Positions 35,157 through 44,857 of a DNA stretch of 64,000 nucleotides are shown here, piece after piece. The notes beneath the pieces are model-generated. The model had not been told where the DNA came from. It did not search any database and saw nothing but the letters and a program-made list of their open reading frames with translations. The stretch is from assembly GCF_020594515.1 (NCBI RefSeq), contig NZ_JAJCTH010000014.1, positions 1 to 64,000 on the forward strand. The letters run 5' to 3'. The stretch comes from Rhodoferax sp. U2-2l. Lineage in GTDB: Bacteria > Pseudomonadota > Gammaproteobacteria > Burkholderiales > Burkholderiaceae_C. Positions within the stretch are counted from its first letter, which is position 1; every line of letters starts with the position of its first letter. Both the position numbers and the translations under genes were made by a program.

Positions 35157-37325
35157 GCGGCCAGATTCACAGCAGGGGCAGCAGCCGGTATGGCTTGCGG
35201 CGACGCGACGCCTGCGCAGCATGGTTCAAGCGGAATCCTTGCTCGGGCAACCGTTGCTGTCCCCGCACGAGTTGCGTGAGACCCAGGTTGCACAAGCAGT
35301 CGTGGCTTGGGGGCGAAAGCCAAGTGCACGGTTGGCGGCCCGTCTTGCGCAAAACGGCGTCTGCCGCTGGTGCAGTTGGAAGACGGTTTTTTGCGCTCTT
35401 TTGGAACGGGTGAGCACTTTCCCGCCATGTCGCTCGTGGTGGACGCGCAAGGCATTTACTATGACTGCACAGCGCCTTGTGCCCTTGAGAGCATGTTGAA
35501 TTCGTCAGCTGATGTCATGGCTGGCCTCGCTGACGAGGTGGCACGCGCCAAGGCGTTGGTGCTTGACCACCGGCTGAGCAAGTACAACCATGCGCCGGAT
35601 TGGGGCGACTGCCTTCAACCGAACCCTCGCCCAGAGGGAGAGGGGACAAATGCGGGGGAGGTGGGTATCAGGCGGGTGCTGGTGGTGGACCAGACTGCTG
35701 GCGACCTGAGTGTGGCGCTTGGCGGTGCCAACGCGGCCACCTTTGTCGCCATGCTGGCTGCAGCACGTTCGGAGAACCCGCAGGCCACCATTTATGTCAA
35801 GACGCATCCCGAAGTGACTTCGGGCCGCAAGGGGGGATATTTGACCCAGGTGCAGGATGACGCACACACGGTGGTGCTGCGTCAGGCCATCAATCCGCTG
35901 AGTTTGATTGAACACATGGACAGGGTGTATGTGGTGACGTCCACCATGGGTTTTGAGGCCTTGCTGGCGGGCAAACCCGTGACCGTGTTCGGATTGCCTT
36001 GGTATGCCGGCTGGGGGGCAACAGATGACCGCCAGACCTGCAGCCGCCGCTCCCGCCAACGTTCGGTAGACGAACTGTTTGCCGCAGCGTACTTTCACTA
36101 CACCAGGTATTTGAACCCGGTGACGCATCAGCGAGGCACCATTTTTGATGTCATTGATTGGCTGGTGCGACAGCGCCAAGCCGCCGGCCTGGGCATTGAC
36201 AAAAAAGCCCCGCGCAGCATGATTTGCCTGGGTTTCGGGCGCTGGAAAGCGGCATACATCAAGCCGCTGTTGTCGTTGTCTCCCGAGCGTGTGCATTTTG
36301 TCCCCAACACCGAAGCGGCAGCACAGCTGCAGCCCGTGCCGGGTGATGCGCTGGTGTTTTGGGGCGCCACAGAGCCGACAGGCGCCGCGGCTTTGGCGCA
36401 ACAAACCGGGGCGCAGCTGCTGCACATGGAGGATGGCTTTGTGCGCTCAGTGGGGTTGGGCTCGGACTTGATCCCTCCATTGTCTTTGGTGCTGGACGGG
36501 CGTGGCATTTATTTTGACCCGAGGCAGCCGTCTGATCTGGAGCATCTGCTGGGCACCGCCGCTTTCACAGACGATGAATTGGCCATGGCCCGCAAAGTGC
36601 GGGCGTTCATGGTGGCGCATGGCATCACCAAATACAACCTGGAACCGCGCGAGGCGGTGGCTTGGCCCAGCGGCGGCAAGCAGGTGGTGCTGGTGCCGGG
36701 CCAGGTGGAGGACGACGCCTCCATTCGCTTTGGCTGCACAGACGTCAAAACGAATTTGGGCCTGCTGCAGGCCGCGCGCCGGGCGCACCCGGAGGCTTTT
36801 GTGGTTTACAAGCCTCACCCGGATGTGCTGTCGGGCAACCGGGCTGGCCAGCTGGCCCTGGCGCAGGCGCAGCCATGGGCGGACCATGTCGAGGCGCGGC
36901 TGTCGGTGGTGAGCTGCATTGCGGCCTGCGATGTGGTGCACACCATGACGTCGCTCACGGGTTTTGATGCGCTGTTGCGTGGCAAGCGGGTGGTGGTGTA
37001 TGGCCAGCCGTTTTATGCGGGTTGGGGGCTGACAGATGATGTGCTGACGGCAGGCGTCGCGTTTGCACGCCGCAAACGTCGTTTGTCGCTGGACGAGTTG
37101 GTAGCCGGCACCTTGCTGCGTTATCCCATTTATTGGGACTCGGCATTGAAGGGCTACACCACCTGCGAGGCGGTGTTGCACCGTCTTGTGGAAACCCGCA
37201 GCGCGTTAGAGGCCAGTGGCGGGCTGGAAAAACTGCGTGTGGGCTATGGCAGAAGACAACTCCGAAAGTTAAACACGGTGGCGCGCATTTGGTTAAAGCA
37301 ACTTAAAGATGAGTTGGTTATATGA
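35149..37325 (+). CDS. kpsC: KpsC-type beta-Kdo transferase, with apparent frameshift
   Basis: KpsC builds the Kdo linker on the lipid acceptor and has two transferase modules. Both are visible: the first with LVQLEDGFLRSFGTGE, VKTHPEVTSGRKGGYL and GLPWYAGWGATDD, the second with LHMEDGFVRSVGLGSD, VVYKPHPDVLSGNR and GQPFYAGWGLTDD. The frame holding these begins only at about 35307 (TTG) and lacks the N terminus. The missing part lies upstream in another frame, from ATG 35149 (overlapping the previous gene) through VAWGRKPSARLAARLAQ. The frames meet near 35350, at a run of four A, as if one base were lost. Restored length would be about 725 residues. An 18-residue Pro/Gly/Glu-rich insert near 35620-35665 is also unusual. 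RkpJ of rhizobia is the same family. Confidence 0.85.
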
Positions 37326-37335
37326 ACGATTCACC

Positions 37336-38121
37336 ATGAAGCCTACCTTGCCGCGCATCGTGGTTGTCACAGGGGCCAGCGGCGCTATTGGCGCGGCGCT
37401 GGCGGATGTGTACGCCGCGCCGGGGATGTGCCTGGCACTGCAAGGGCGCCATACCAAGCGCCTGGATGCCACAGTCAAGCAGTGTCAAGCCAAGGGGGCT
37501 GACGTTTTTGTGTGCGAAATGGATGTGCGGGATGCGCAGGCGCTGCGTGGTTGGCTGGAAGCGTTTGACACCGATCACCCGGTGGATCTGCTGATTGCCG
37601 ATGCCGGGGTGGCCAGCGTGCTGGACGACCTGGGTCATTGGGAAACGCCTGCTGCGGTGGAAGAGGTGATCAGCACCAATTTGTTGGGAACCATCAACAC
37701 CGTGCAGCCCATTGCAGAGCGCATGCGAGAGCGCGGTCGCGGACACATCGCCATCGTGAGTTCGCTGGCGGCCTTGAGGGGAATGGCGATTTCGCCGGCT
37801 TATTGCGCCAGCAAGTCAGCGCTGCATGCCTGGGGGCAGTCCATCAGGCCGTTGCTGCGCGCCAAAGGAATTTCACTCACTCTGATTTACCCTGGGTTTG
37901 TGCGGTCCAAAATGAGCGATGCGTTTCCGGCAAGTACGCCGTTTTTGATGGAGGCGCCACGGGCTGCTGCGCACATTCGACGTGGTTTGGATGCCCGAAA
38001 GGCCACCATCGCCTTTCCTGCCATTTTGTGGCTGGGTCTCAAGTTGCTCAATGCCTTGCCTGATCCCTGGGGCGACGCGGTGATGAGCTTTCTGGGTCTG
38101 TCGCCGCAGAAGCGCTCGTAA
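37336..38121 (+). CDS. rkpH: RkpH-like short-chain dehydrogenase/reductase
   Basis: A 261-residue NAD(P)-dependent SDR. It has the cofactor loop VVTGASGAIGAAL at the N terminus, a serine in IVSSLAALRG and the catalytic pair Tyr156/Lys160 in YCASKSA. The C-terminal hydrophobic stretch (ILWLGLKLLNALP) may touch the membrane. In rhizobial rkp-1 clusters an SDR (RkpH) goes with the PKS and the alpha-oxoamine synthase; here it would reduce the amino ketone to an amino alcohol. The start was set at the ATG close to the cofactor loop; an ATG at 37309 inside kpsC would add nine residues. It closes the plus-strand capsule operon. Confidence 0.82.
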   Translation: MKPTLPRIVVVTGASGAIGAALADVYAAPGMCLALQGRHTKRLDATVKQCQAKGADVFVCEMDVRDAQALRGWLEAFDTDHPVDLLIADAGVASVLDDLGHWETPAAVEEVISTNLLGTINTVQPIAERMRERGRGHIAIVSSLAALRGMAISPAYCASKSALHAWGQSIRPLLRAKGISLTLIYPGFVRSKMSDAFPASTPFLMEAPRAAAHIRRGLDARKATIAFPAILWLGLKLLNALPDPWGDAVMSFLGLSPQKRS

Positions 38122-38131
38122 GAAACGACGC

Positions 38132-39418
38132 TTAGAGCCTGATCAGCTCTTGGTGAATGCCCCGAGCCGTGTTGACCTGAACCTTGTGCAGCCGGTCTAC
38201 CGCCGCGGCCACGGCGTTGTCCAGGCCAGGCTGGTTGTAGAAAACACCGCGGATCTGGATGCTGGCTGCCATCAGTTTGATGTAGTCATCGCGCAACGGT
38301 TTGTCGGGCGACGTCCTTTCTGACCAAAAGGCATCCAAGCTACCTTGAAAGGTCAAACCGGGCACATCGAAGATGGCCTGACCAAGGGTTTTGACCGGGC
38401 AGTCCAGTTGCAGTGCGCGCAACCCTGATGTGCTGTTGATGGTGACCATGCCAAGGGCGGTTTCGCAGAGGTGGTCAAGATTGCCGCCGTCCAGATAGTG
38501 AACCCGACCCGCCACACCTTGCAGTGAGGCTATTTTTTGGATCAGCTTGTTCCAATCACGCAGCCCGGTGTCCATCGGGTGAACCTTGACGATCAGGTGG
38601 GTGTCTGGTGGCGCCTTGGCAGCAAAGGAGGTCACAACCTCTTTGATCGAGTCCCCCTGGTCCGGGTAGTTGGAATATGCCCTGAGCTGAAAATCATAGG
38701 CAAGCTGTAGCGGATGAACAAAGTAGCGAGGATGGTTGTTGGTTAACACCGAGATCGCGTGATGTGTACGCTTTCTGAGCAGTTTTTCCTTCAGCATGCG
38801 CCAGCCCGTGCCCAAATAGATCAGCGGAAGCGGCTGCATCTTGTGGGTGCGATAGTGTGGAAAAAGCCAACGAAATAACACATTCGCGATGTGATAAACC
38901 ACGTCCCAGGTTGCCATGCGGAAAAAGCTGTCAGTGAATTTTCTGCTCATGTCAGCCGCCGGGACCCTGGCTGCGAGCGCCCGGATCACAGCCGGGTCGC
39001 GGGGAAAACAGGAGTTGCCAGACATGCCGTCACGCTCCAGGGTGATCCAGTCGGGCCGCAGGTAACCAAAATCTGTCACGGTCACGTGGATGCCACGCGT
39101 CTTGGCCGCAGCAATCGCTTGCTTGTGGTAGTCGCGCTGCTCGCCAAGCAGCACCAGATCTGTGATCTGATGCTTGTCCAGGAAGGCTTCGATGAAAGCT
39201 GGCCAGTCTTGCAGGCGGCCACGGTAGTTGGTGGCCCCGGGTCGGCGCCAGAACAACTGATCGCCGATGCTCAGATTGATGCAGTGGACGTGGTGGCCTA
39301 ACGACGCCAGACCGTTGCCGATCTGGGTAAAAAAGGGAGATATTGGGCCTTGAAGAAACAAAAAAGCGCCGATGTCTTCAGCTTTTCTAGGCAAACGGGT
39401 GCAGATGGGGCGATTCAT
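38132..39418 (-). CDS. kpsS: Capsule beta-Kdo transferase KpsS
   Basis: A 428-residue KpsS/LipB-type protein that adds the first Kdo to the lipid acceptor. Family marks are FLFLQGPISPFFTQIGNGL near the start, the INLSIGDQLFWRRPG stretch, LGEQRDYHKQAI, HLIVKVHPMDTG, and TINSTSGLRALQLDCPVKTL near the end. It converges on the rkpH gene with only ten bases between the stops, and it follows the GNAT gene on the same strand by 40 bases, so it is not in the main capsule operon. No Shine-Dalgarno is obvious before the ATG. Confidence 0.9.
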   Translation of the reverse strand: MNRPICTRLPRKAEDIGAFLFLQGPISPFFTQIGNGLASLGHHVHCINLSIGDQLFWRRPGATNYRGRLQDWPAFIEAFLDKHQITDLVLLGEQRDYHKQAIAAAKTRGIHVTVTDFGYLRPDWITLERDGMSGNSCFPRDPAVIRALAARVPAADMSRKFTDSFFRMATWDVVYHIANVLFRWLFPHYRTHKMQPLPLIYLGTGWRMLKEKLLRKRTHHAISVLTNNHPRYFVHPLQLAYDFQLRAYSNYPDQGDSIKEVVTSFAAKAPPDTHLIVKVHPMDTGLRDWNKLIQKIASLQGVAGRVHYLDGGNLDHLCETALGMVTINSTSGLRALQLDCPVKTLGQAIFDVPGLTFQGSLDAFWSERTSPDKPLRDDYIKLMAASIQIRGVFYNQPGLDNAVAAAVDRLHKVQVNTARGIHQELIRL

Positions 39419-39458
39419 TCAAGAGGGTAAACAGGCAACCGGTGTGTTGACGGCCTGA

Positions 39459-40100
39459 TTATTCCACGCGCTTGTTTTGGATCGCCAAAACCAGGCGACG
39501 GGTATTTGGCACCGCCGCCCTGGGCCCGGAAAACCGGTTTTCTTTGCCGACACTGAACCCATAACGTTCATACAGCGCCTGGGCGCGGGGGTTGTTGACG
39601 GAGACATCGAGCGCAAACTGGTGTCGCCCCAGCGCCCGGGCTTGGGCTCGGTGGTAGTCCAGCATGCATTTGCCAATGCCGGTGCTTTGAAATTGTTTGA
39701 CGACTGCAAAATGTGCCAGGTAATGCATGGTTTGAGCGGGCGGCGGCATGAGGGATGTCAGGTGAACACCCCGCACGGCCAAGTCGGTCAACTTCCACGC
39801 TGGATAGAACTGCCACAGTTGCCAAAGATGTGCCAGGGTCAGCCGAAGGTAGGCCGAGAGGTTGTACAGCGCGGCAATGCCCACCACCTGGTCGTCAAGG
39901 GTGGCAACAGTGTGGTTTTGGTAGCCCAAAAATCCTTGGCCGTCAACAAACGCGAAATGCAAAAAATCCTGTTGGGTCTTGTCGTGACGAGGAAAGCCGT
40001 AATCAATGGCCTGCGGGCCGGAACTGTAGATGAGCGGCACCGCAGCTTCGGCATCTTGCGGCGTGGCCGGGCGAAACTGGCATGGCGGATGTGCGCTCAT
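39459..40100 (-). CDS. GNAT-family N-acetyltransferase
   Basis: A 213-residue acetyltransferase. The start of the fold is CQFRPATPQDAEAAVPLIY, and the acetyl-CoA loop region is HFAVVKQFQSTGIGKCML with Q..TGIG as the pyrophosphate-binding motif. It ends with ALDVSVNNPRAQALYERYGF, standard for GNAT proteins. The ATG giving MSAHPPCQF was preferred over an earlier one that would add 11 residues. The substrate is unknown. It lies between the SPFH gene and kpsS on the same strand. Confidence 0.82.
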   Translation of the reverse strand: MSAHPPCQFRPATPQDAEAAVPLIYSSGPQAIDYGFPRHDKTQQDFLHFAFVDGQGFLGYQNHTVATLDDQVVGIAALYNLSAYLRLTLAHLWQLWQFYPAWKLTDLAVRGVHLTSLMPPPAQTMHYLAHFAVVKQFQSTGIGKCMLDYHRAQARALGRHQFALDVSVNNPRAQALYERYGFSVGKENRFSGPRAAVPNTRRLVLAIQNKRVE

Positions 40101-40134
40101 GGGTACGGGCGTTGTCTCGCGCCTGCTGGGCACT

Positions 40135-41043
40135 CTATTTCTGCGTCTGAATCATTCTCATGGCCGAGACCAGCAGCGACGACACTTCCGTCATGTTGCT
40201 CGGCACAATCAGCGTGGTGGTGGCATCGGCGGCAACCTTGCCGTAGGCGTCCACCGCTTTTTCTGCCACTTTCAGCTGCACCGCCTGTTCGCCACCCGGC
40301 TGGCGAATGGCAGCGGCTACCCGCTCAATGGCTTGGGCATTGGCCTCTGCCACGGCCAGAATGGCTGCCGCCTCGCCTTGCGCGTTGTTGATGGCCGCCT
40401 GTTTTTCACCCTCGGAGCGTGCAATGTAAGCCTCGCGTTCACCCGTGGCGATGTTGATCTGCTCCTGTCGGCGGCCTTCCGAGGCGGCGATCAGCGCGCG
40501 TTTTTCACGCTCGGCGGTGATCTGCTGCTGCATGGCGTGCAGGATTTCCTTGGGCGGCGTCAGGTCCTTGATCTCGTAACGCAGCACTTTCACGCCCCAA
40601 TTCAGCGCGGCTTCATCAATGGCTTGCACCACTTGCGCGTTGATGATGTCGCGTTCCTCAAACGTTTTGTCCAGCTCCAGTTTGCCGATGACCGAGCGCA
40701 GCGTGGTTTGGGCCAGTTGCGAGATGGCGACGATGTAGTTGCTGGAGCCGTAGCTGGCGCGCATGGCATCGGTCACCTGAAAGTACAAGATGCCGTCCAC
40801 CTGCAACTGCGTGTTGTCACGGGTAATGCACACCTGGCTGGGAATATCCAGCGGGATTTCCTTCAACACATGTTTGTAGGCCACCTTGTCGATGAAGGGC
40901 ATCAGAAAGTTCAGCCCCGGCGTCAGTGTGCCGTTGTACTTGCCCAGCCGCTCCACCACCCAGGCGTGCTGCTGCGGCACCACTTTGATGGATTGCCCGA
41001 TAAAGATGGCGGCGATGATGAACAGAATGACAGCGATTTCCAT
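40135..41043 (-). CDS. SPFH/stomatin-family membrane protein (QmcA-like)
   Basis: A 302-residue protein of the stomatin/prohibitin group that forms large membrane-bound assemblies. A single N-terminal membrane segment (ILFIIAAIFIGQSIKVV) precedes the SPFH domain (QQHAWVVERLGKYNGTLTPG, VDGILYFQVTDAMRASYG). A Glu/Ala-rich coiled region with EAYIARSEGEKQAAINNAQG follows. The chosen ATG has GGAG six bases upstream; a TTG 12 bases earlier is also open. It is paired with an NfeD-family gene, the usual partner. Confidence 0.92.
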   Translation of the reverse strand: MEIAVILFIIAAIFIGQSIKVVPQQHAWVVERLGKYNGTLTPGLNFLMPFIDKVAYKHVLKEIPLDIPSQVCITRDNTQLQVDGILYFQVTDAMRASYGSSNYIVAISQLAQTTLRSVIGKLELDKTFEERDIINAQVVQAIDEAALNWGVKVLRYEIKDLTPPKEILHAMQQQITAEREKRALIAASEGRRQEQINIATGEREAYIARSEGEKQAAINNAQGEAAAILAVAEANAQAIERVAAAIRQPGGEQAVQLKVAEKAVDAYGKVAADATTTLIVPSNMTEVSSLLVSAMRMIQTQK

Positions 41044-41067
41044 GACGATCTCCAAGAGGATGGTTGT

Positions 41068-41493
41068 TCAGTTTTTTTTCAGGATCAGGCGGCTTCCCAC
41101 CACCTCGGTGATGCGGTACACGCCCCCAGTGGCCACTTCCCCGGCCGCCAGGCTGGCGTCCCAACGCGCACCGCGGTAGTGCACACTGCAACTGCCATCG
41201 TCGTTGAATGCCGCGACGTGGACGGTCTCACCAATATCCATGTTCACATCGTGGTTGGCCCGGGCCGGGGCAGCCGAGGGCCGGGACCGTTTGAAAGCGC
41301 GCCAGAGCAGGGTGGAACCGCCTCCCACCAACGCGGCTGCCACCCACTGCCAGGTGGTGCTGGCACCGGCATGCGCTGCCAAGGCCGCCGCCATCAGACC
41401 CACGGCGAGCATCAGCAGGTAAAACGTGCCCGTCACCAGCTCGGCCGCCACCAAAGCCCCTGCAGCCAGCCACCAAAGTGTCGAGTCAGCCAT
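41068..41493 (-). CDS. NfeD-family membrane protein
   Basis: A 141-residue protein of the short NfeD type. Two or three hydrophobic segments fill the N-terminal half (LWWLAAGALVAAELVTGTFY, LLMLAVGLMAAALAAHAG). The C-terminal half is an OB-fold domain (NMDIGETVHVAAFNDDGSCS, VHYRGARWDA). It lies 24 bases upstream of the SPFH gene, and the two proteins act together in membrane quality control in other bacteria. A start nine codons earlier is possible. Confidence 0.88.
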   Translation of the reverse strand: MADSTLWWLAAGALVAAELVTGTFYLLMLAVGLMAAALAAHAGASTTWQWVAAALVGGGSTLLWRAFKRSRPSAAPARANHDVNMDIGETVHVAAFNDDGSCSVHYRGARWDASLAAGEVATGGVYRITEVVGSRLILKKN

Positions 41494-41622
41494 CCTGGTT
41501 TCCTGTTGTGTTGTCAGCATGCCATTTTCGGATGAAAGAGCGGCCTTGCCATCGTTCGGTCTGGTTTAGTCCTTACACTTCGCGCCAATTTGTTCAATCA
41601 CTGTGAGTCGTTGGAGTCCGCC

Positions 41623-43911
41623 ATGAAGTTTCGCTTTCCCATTGTCATCATCGACGAAGATTACCGGTCCGAAAACACCTCGGGGCTCGGCATTCGCGCC
41701 TTGGCCCAGGCCATCGAGTCTGAGGGCTCAGAGGTGCTGGGCGTGACCAGTTATGGTGATTTGAGCCAATTTGCCCAGCAGCAAAGCCGCGCCAGCACGT
41801 TTATTTTGTCGATTGACGACGAAGAGTTTTCCACGGGCCCGGAGCTGGACCCCGCGGTGGTCAACTTGCGCCACTTCATTGAGGAAGTGCGCCGCAAAAA
41901 TTTGGACGTGCCGATTTACATCTACGGCGAAACCAAAACCAGCCGCCACCTGCCCAACGATATCCTGCGCGAGCTGCACGGCTTCATCCACATGTTTGAG
42001 GACACGCCCGAGTTTGTGGCGCGCCACATCATCCGTGAGGCCAAAAGTTACCTGGAGGGCGTGCAGCCGCCGTTTTTCAAAGCCTTGCTGGACTACGCCG
42101 AAGACGGCTCTTATTCCTGGCACTGCCCGGGGCACTCGGGCGGTGTGGCCTTCCTGAAAAGCCCGGTGGGCCAGATGTACCACCAGTTTTATGGTGAAAA
42201 CATGTTGCGCGCCGACGTCTGCAACGCGGTCGAAGAACTGGGTCAGCTGCTGGACCACGACGGCGCCATTGGCAAGAGCGAGCGCAATGCCGCGCGTATC
42301 TTCAACGCCGACCACTGCTTTTTTGTCACCAACGGCACCAGCACCTCCAACAAGATGGTCTGGCACCACACGGTGGCGCCCAACGATGTGGTGGTGGTGG
42401 ACCGCAATTGCCACAAGTCGATCCTGCACGCGATCATCATGACCGGCGCCATTCCGGTGTTTTTGAAGCCCACGCGCAACCACTTCGGCATCATCGGCCC
42501 GATCCCCAAAAGCGAGTTTGAGCCGGCCACCATCAAGGCCAAGATCAAGGCCAACCCGCTGGTCAAGGAACATCTGCCAGACGTGGATGTGGACCAGATC
42601 AAGCCGCGTGTGTTGACGCTGACCCAGTCCACCTACGACGGCGTGCTCTACAACACCCAAACCGTCAAGAACATGCTCGACGGCTACGTGGAAAACATCC
42701 ACTTTGACGAAGCCTGGTTACCCCATGCCGCGTTTCACCCGTTTTACGGCACCTACCACGCCATGGGCAAACACCGCCCACGGCCCAAACACGCCATGGT
42801 GTATGCCACGCAGTCGATCCACAAGCTGCTGGCTGGCATCAGCCAGGCCAGCCACGTGCTGGTGCAGGACTCCCAAACCGTCAAGCTGGACAAACATTTG
42901 TTCAACGAGGCGTACCTGATGCACACCAGCACCAGCCCGCAATACAGCATCATTGCCAGCTGCGACGTGGCCGCCGCCATGATGGAGCCGCCCGGCGGCA
43001 CCGCGCTGGTGGAGGAAAGCATTGCCGAGGCACTGGACTTCCGCCGCGCCATGCGCAAGATCGACGAAGAGTACGGTGACGACTGGTGGTTCAAGGTCTG
43101 GGGCCCGGACAAGCTGGTGGATGAAGGCATTGGCCGCGCCGATGACTGGATCATCAAGGGCGAATCACGCACCAACAAGAGCGGTGTCAACTGGCACGGC
43201 TTTGGCAAGATGGCCACCGGCTTCAACATGCTGGACCCGATCAAATCCACCATTGTCACGCCGGGCATGGACCTGAATGGCAAGTTTGCCAAGACCGGCA
43301 TTCCAGCCAGCATCGTGACCAAGTTTTTGGCCGAGCACGGGGTGGTGGTGGAGAAAACCGGGCTCTACAGCTTTTTCATCATGTTCACCATTGGCATCAC
43401 CAAGGGCCGCTGGAACAGCATGCTGACCGCGCTGCAGCAGTTCAAGGACGATTACGCCAAAAACCAGCCGATGTGGCGCATCCTGCCCGAGTTTTGCCAG
43501 AAACACCCCCGGTACGAGAACATGGGCCTGGCCGACTTGTGCCAGCACATCCACCAGCTGTATGCCAAGTACGACATTGCCCGACTCACCACCGACATGT
43601 ACTTGAGCGACCTGACCCCGGCCATGAAACCGAGCGATGCCTACGCCCACATTGCGTTGCGCAAGACCGAGCGGGTCGAGATTGATGATCTGGAAGGCCG
43701 CATCACCGTTGGGCTGGTGACACCTTACCCACCGGGCATTCCGCTGCTGATCCCGGGTGAGGTGTTCAACAAGAAGATCGTGGATTACCTCAAGTTCTCA
43801 CGCGAGTTCAACGCGCAGTGCCCAGGGTTTGAGACCGACATCCACGGCTTGGTGGAAGAGCTGGGGGCAGATGGCCAGGTGCGCTACTTTGCGGACTGTG
43901 TGAAGCCCTGA
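41623..43911 (+). CDS. Orn/Lys/Arg decarboxylase, biodegradative type
   Basis: A 762-residue PLP-dependent basic amino-acid decarboxylase with all three parts: an N-terminal response-regulator-like wing domain (FPIVIIDEDYRSENTSG), the aminotransferase-fold core and a C-terminal domain. The PLP lysine is Lys401 in TQSIHKLLAG, and HFDEAWLPHAAF supplies the cofactor aspartate. Length is close to inducible arginine decarboxylases (about 755), but ornithine or lysine as substrate cannot be excluded. No amine antiporter gene lies beside it, so an acid-resistance role is not shown. The start is the ATG before KFRFP. Confidence 0.92.
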   Translation: MKFRFPIVIIDEDYRSENTSGLGIRALAQAIESEGSEVLGVTSYGDLSQFAQQQSRASTFILSIDDEEFSTGPELDPAVVNLRHFIEEVRRKNLDVPIYIYGETKTSRHLPNDILRELHGFIHMFEDTPEFVARHIIREAKSYLEGVQPPFFKALLDYAEDGSYSWHCPGHSGGVAFLKSPVGQMYHQFYGENMLRADVCNAVEELGQLLDHDGAIGKSERNAARIFNADHCFFVTNGTSTSNKMVWHHTVAPNDVVVVDRNCHKSILHAIIMTGAIPVFLKPTRNHFGIIGPIPKSEFEPATIKAKIKANPLVKEHLPDVDVDQIKPRVLTLTQSTYDGVLYNTQTVKNMLDGYVENIHFDEAWLPHAAFHPFYGTYHAMGKHRPRPKHAMVYATQSIHKLLAGISQASHVLVQDSQTVKLDKHLFNEAYLMHTSTSPQYSIIASCDVAAAMMEPPGGTALVEESIAEALDFRRAMRKIDEEYGDDWWFKVWGPDKLVDEGIGRADDWIIKGESRTNKSGVNWHGFGKMATGFNMLDPIKSTIVTPGMDLNGKFAKTGIPASIVTKFLAEHGVVVEKTGLYSFFIMFTIGITKGRWNSMLTALQQFKDDYAKNQPMWRILPEFCQKHPRYENMGLADLCQHIHQLYAKYDIARLTTDMYLSDLTPAMKPSDAYAHIALRKTERVEIDDLEGRITVGLVTPYPPGIPLLIPGEVFNKKIVDYLKFSREFNAQCPGFETDIHGLVEELGADGQVRYFADCVKP

Positions 43912-43938
43912 GCGCGGTCAAGACAATCTAAAACGGAT

Positions 43939-43973
43939 AGACGCCAGTCCTGATGACATCAGGACTGGCGTCT
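43939..43973. terminator. Perfect inverted repeat between convergent genes
   Basis: A 17-base arm, AGACGCCAGTCCTGATG, is followed by one base and its exact complement. This makes a very stable hairpin midway between the decarboxylase stop (43911) and the fabI stop (43982). There is only a short T-containing run after it. Because the two genes converge, it probably ends transcription in both directions. Confidence 0.8.
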
Positions 43974-43981
43974 CATGTCTT

Positions 43982-44776
43982 TCAAGAACCGTTGGATTCG
44001 ACCACGGCCACGGCGGTCTGGCTAACGCCGCAATCGACATAAGAAATCTGACCGGTCATGCCCGATGCCAGATCACTGAGCAAAAAGGCGGCCACATTGC
44101 CCACTTCGTCAATCGTCACGTTGCGCTTGAGCGGAGATGCCGCAGCGGAGATGCCCAGCAACTTGCCAAAGTCCTTAATGCCGCTGGCGGCCAGCGTCTT
44201 GATGGCACCAGCGCTCAGGCCATTGACACGGATGCCCTTGGCACCCACAGCGTCGGCCAGATAACGCACCGACGATTCAAGTGACGCCTTGGCCAAGCCC
44301 ATGGTGTTGTAGCTGGGCACCACCCGCACGCCGCCCAGGTAAGTCAAGGTCAATAACGACGCGGTGTCGTTCAGATACGGCAGGGCGGCCTTGGCCATGG
44401 CGGGAAAGCTGTAGGCGCTGATGTCGTGCGCGATGCGGAAGTTTTCGCGGGTCAAACCGTCCAGAAAATTGCCGGCAATGGCTTCGCGCGGGGCGTAACC
44501 GATGCTGTGCACAAAGCCATCAAACTTGGGCCAATGGGCCGACAGGTCGGTAAACAGCTTCTCGATCTGGGCGTCGTCCCCCACATCGCAGTCAAAAATC
44601 AGCTTCGAATCAAAATCGGCGGCAAATTCGGTGATGCGGTCCTTGAACCGCTCACCCACGTAGCTGAATGCCAGTTCGGCGCCTTGTGCGTGGCAGGCCT
44701 TGGCAATGCCGTAAGCGATGGAGCGGTTGGACAACACACCGGTGATCAATAGTTTTTTGCCTGTCAGGAATCCCAT
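43982..44776 (-). CDS. fabI: Enoyl-ACP reductase (NADH) FabI
   Basis: A 264-residue enzyme that carries out the last reduction of each fatty-acid elongation round. It begins MGFLTGKKLLITGVLSNRSI and has the divergent-SDR active site YNTMGLAKASLE (Tyr and Lys six residues apart), HDISAYSFPAMAKAAL and the end motif TGQISYVDCG. GAAGAGG precedes the ATG by about five bases. The reading frame is open far upstream, but homology and the ribosome site fix this start. Confidence 0.96.
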   Translation of the reverse strand: MGFLTGKKLLITGVLSNRSIAYGIAKACHAQGAELAFSYVGERFKDRITEFAADFDSKLIFDCDVGDDAQIEKLFTDLSAHWPKFDGFVHSIGYAPREAIAGNFLDGLTRENFRIAHDISAYSFPAMAKAALPYLNDTASLLTLTYLGGVRVVPSYNTMGLAKASLESSVRYLADAVGAKGIRVNGLSAGAIKTLAASGIKDFGKLLGISAAASPLKRNVTIDEVGNVAAFLLSDLASGMTGQISYVDCGVSQTAVAVVESNGS

Positions 44777-44857
44777 TTCGACCTCTTCAATTTTTCTTGC
44801 TGCTGGAAAGCACTGCAAACGACGCCATTCAACTGGCCGATGAAACTGCAGTGACAG

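Noticed and set aside
35300-35400. Programmed frameshifting in kpsC
   Set aside because: The run is only four A bases, with no slippery heptamer or following stem seen; a lost base or sequencing error is simpler.
40030-41535. Long plus-strand open frame opposite the SPFH and NfeD genes
   Set aside because: Codon pattern and homology support the minus-strand genes; the plus frame is an antisense shadow of high-GC coding DNA.
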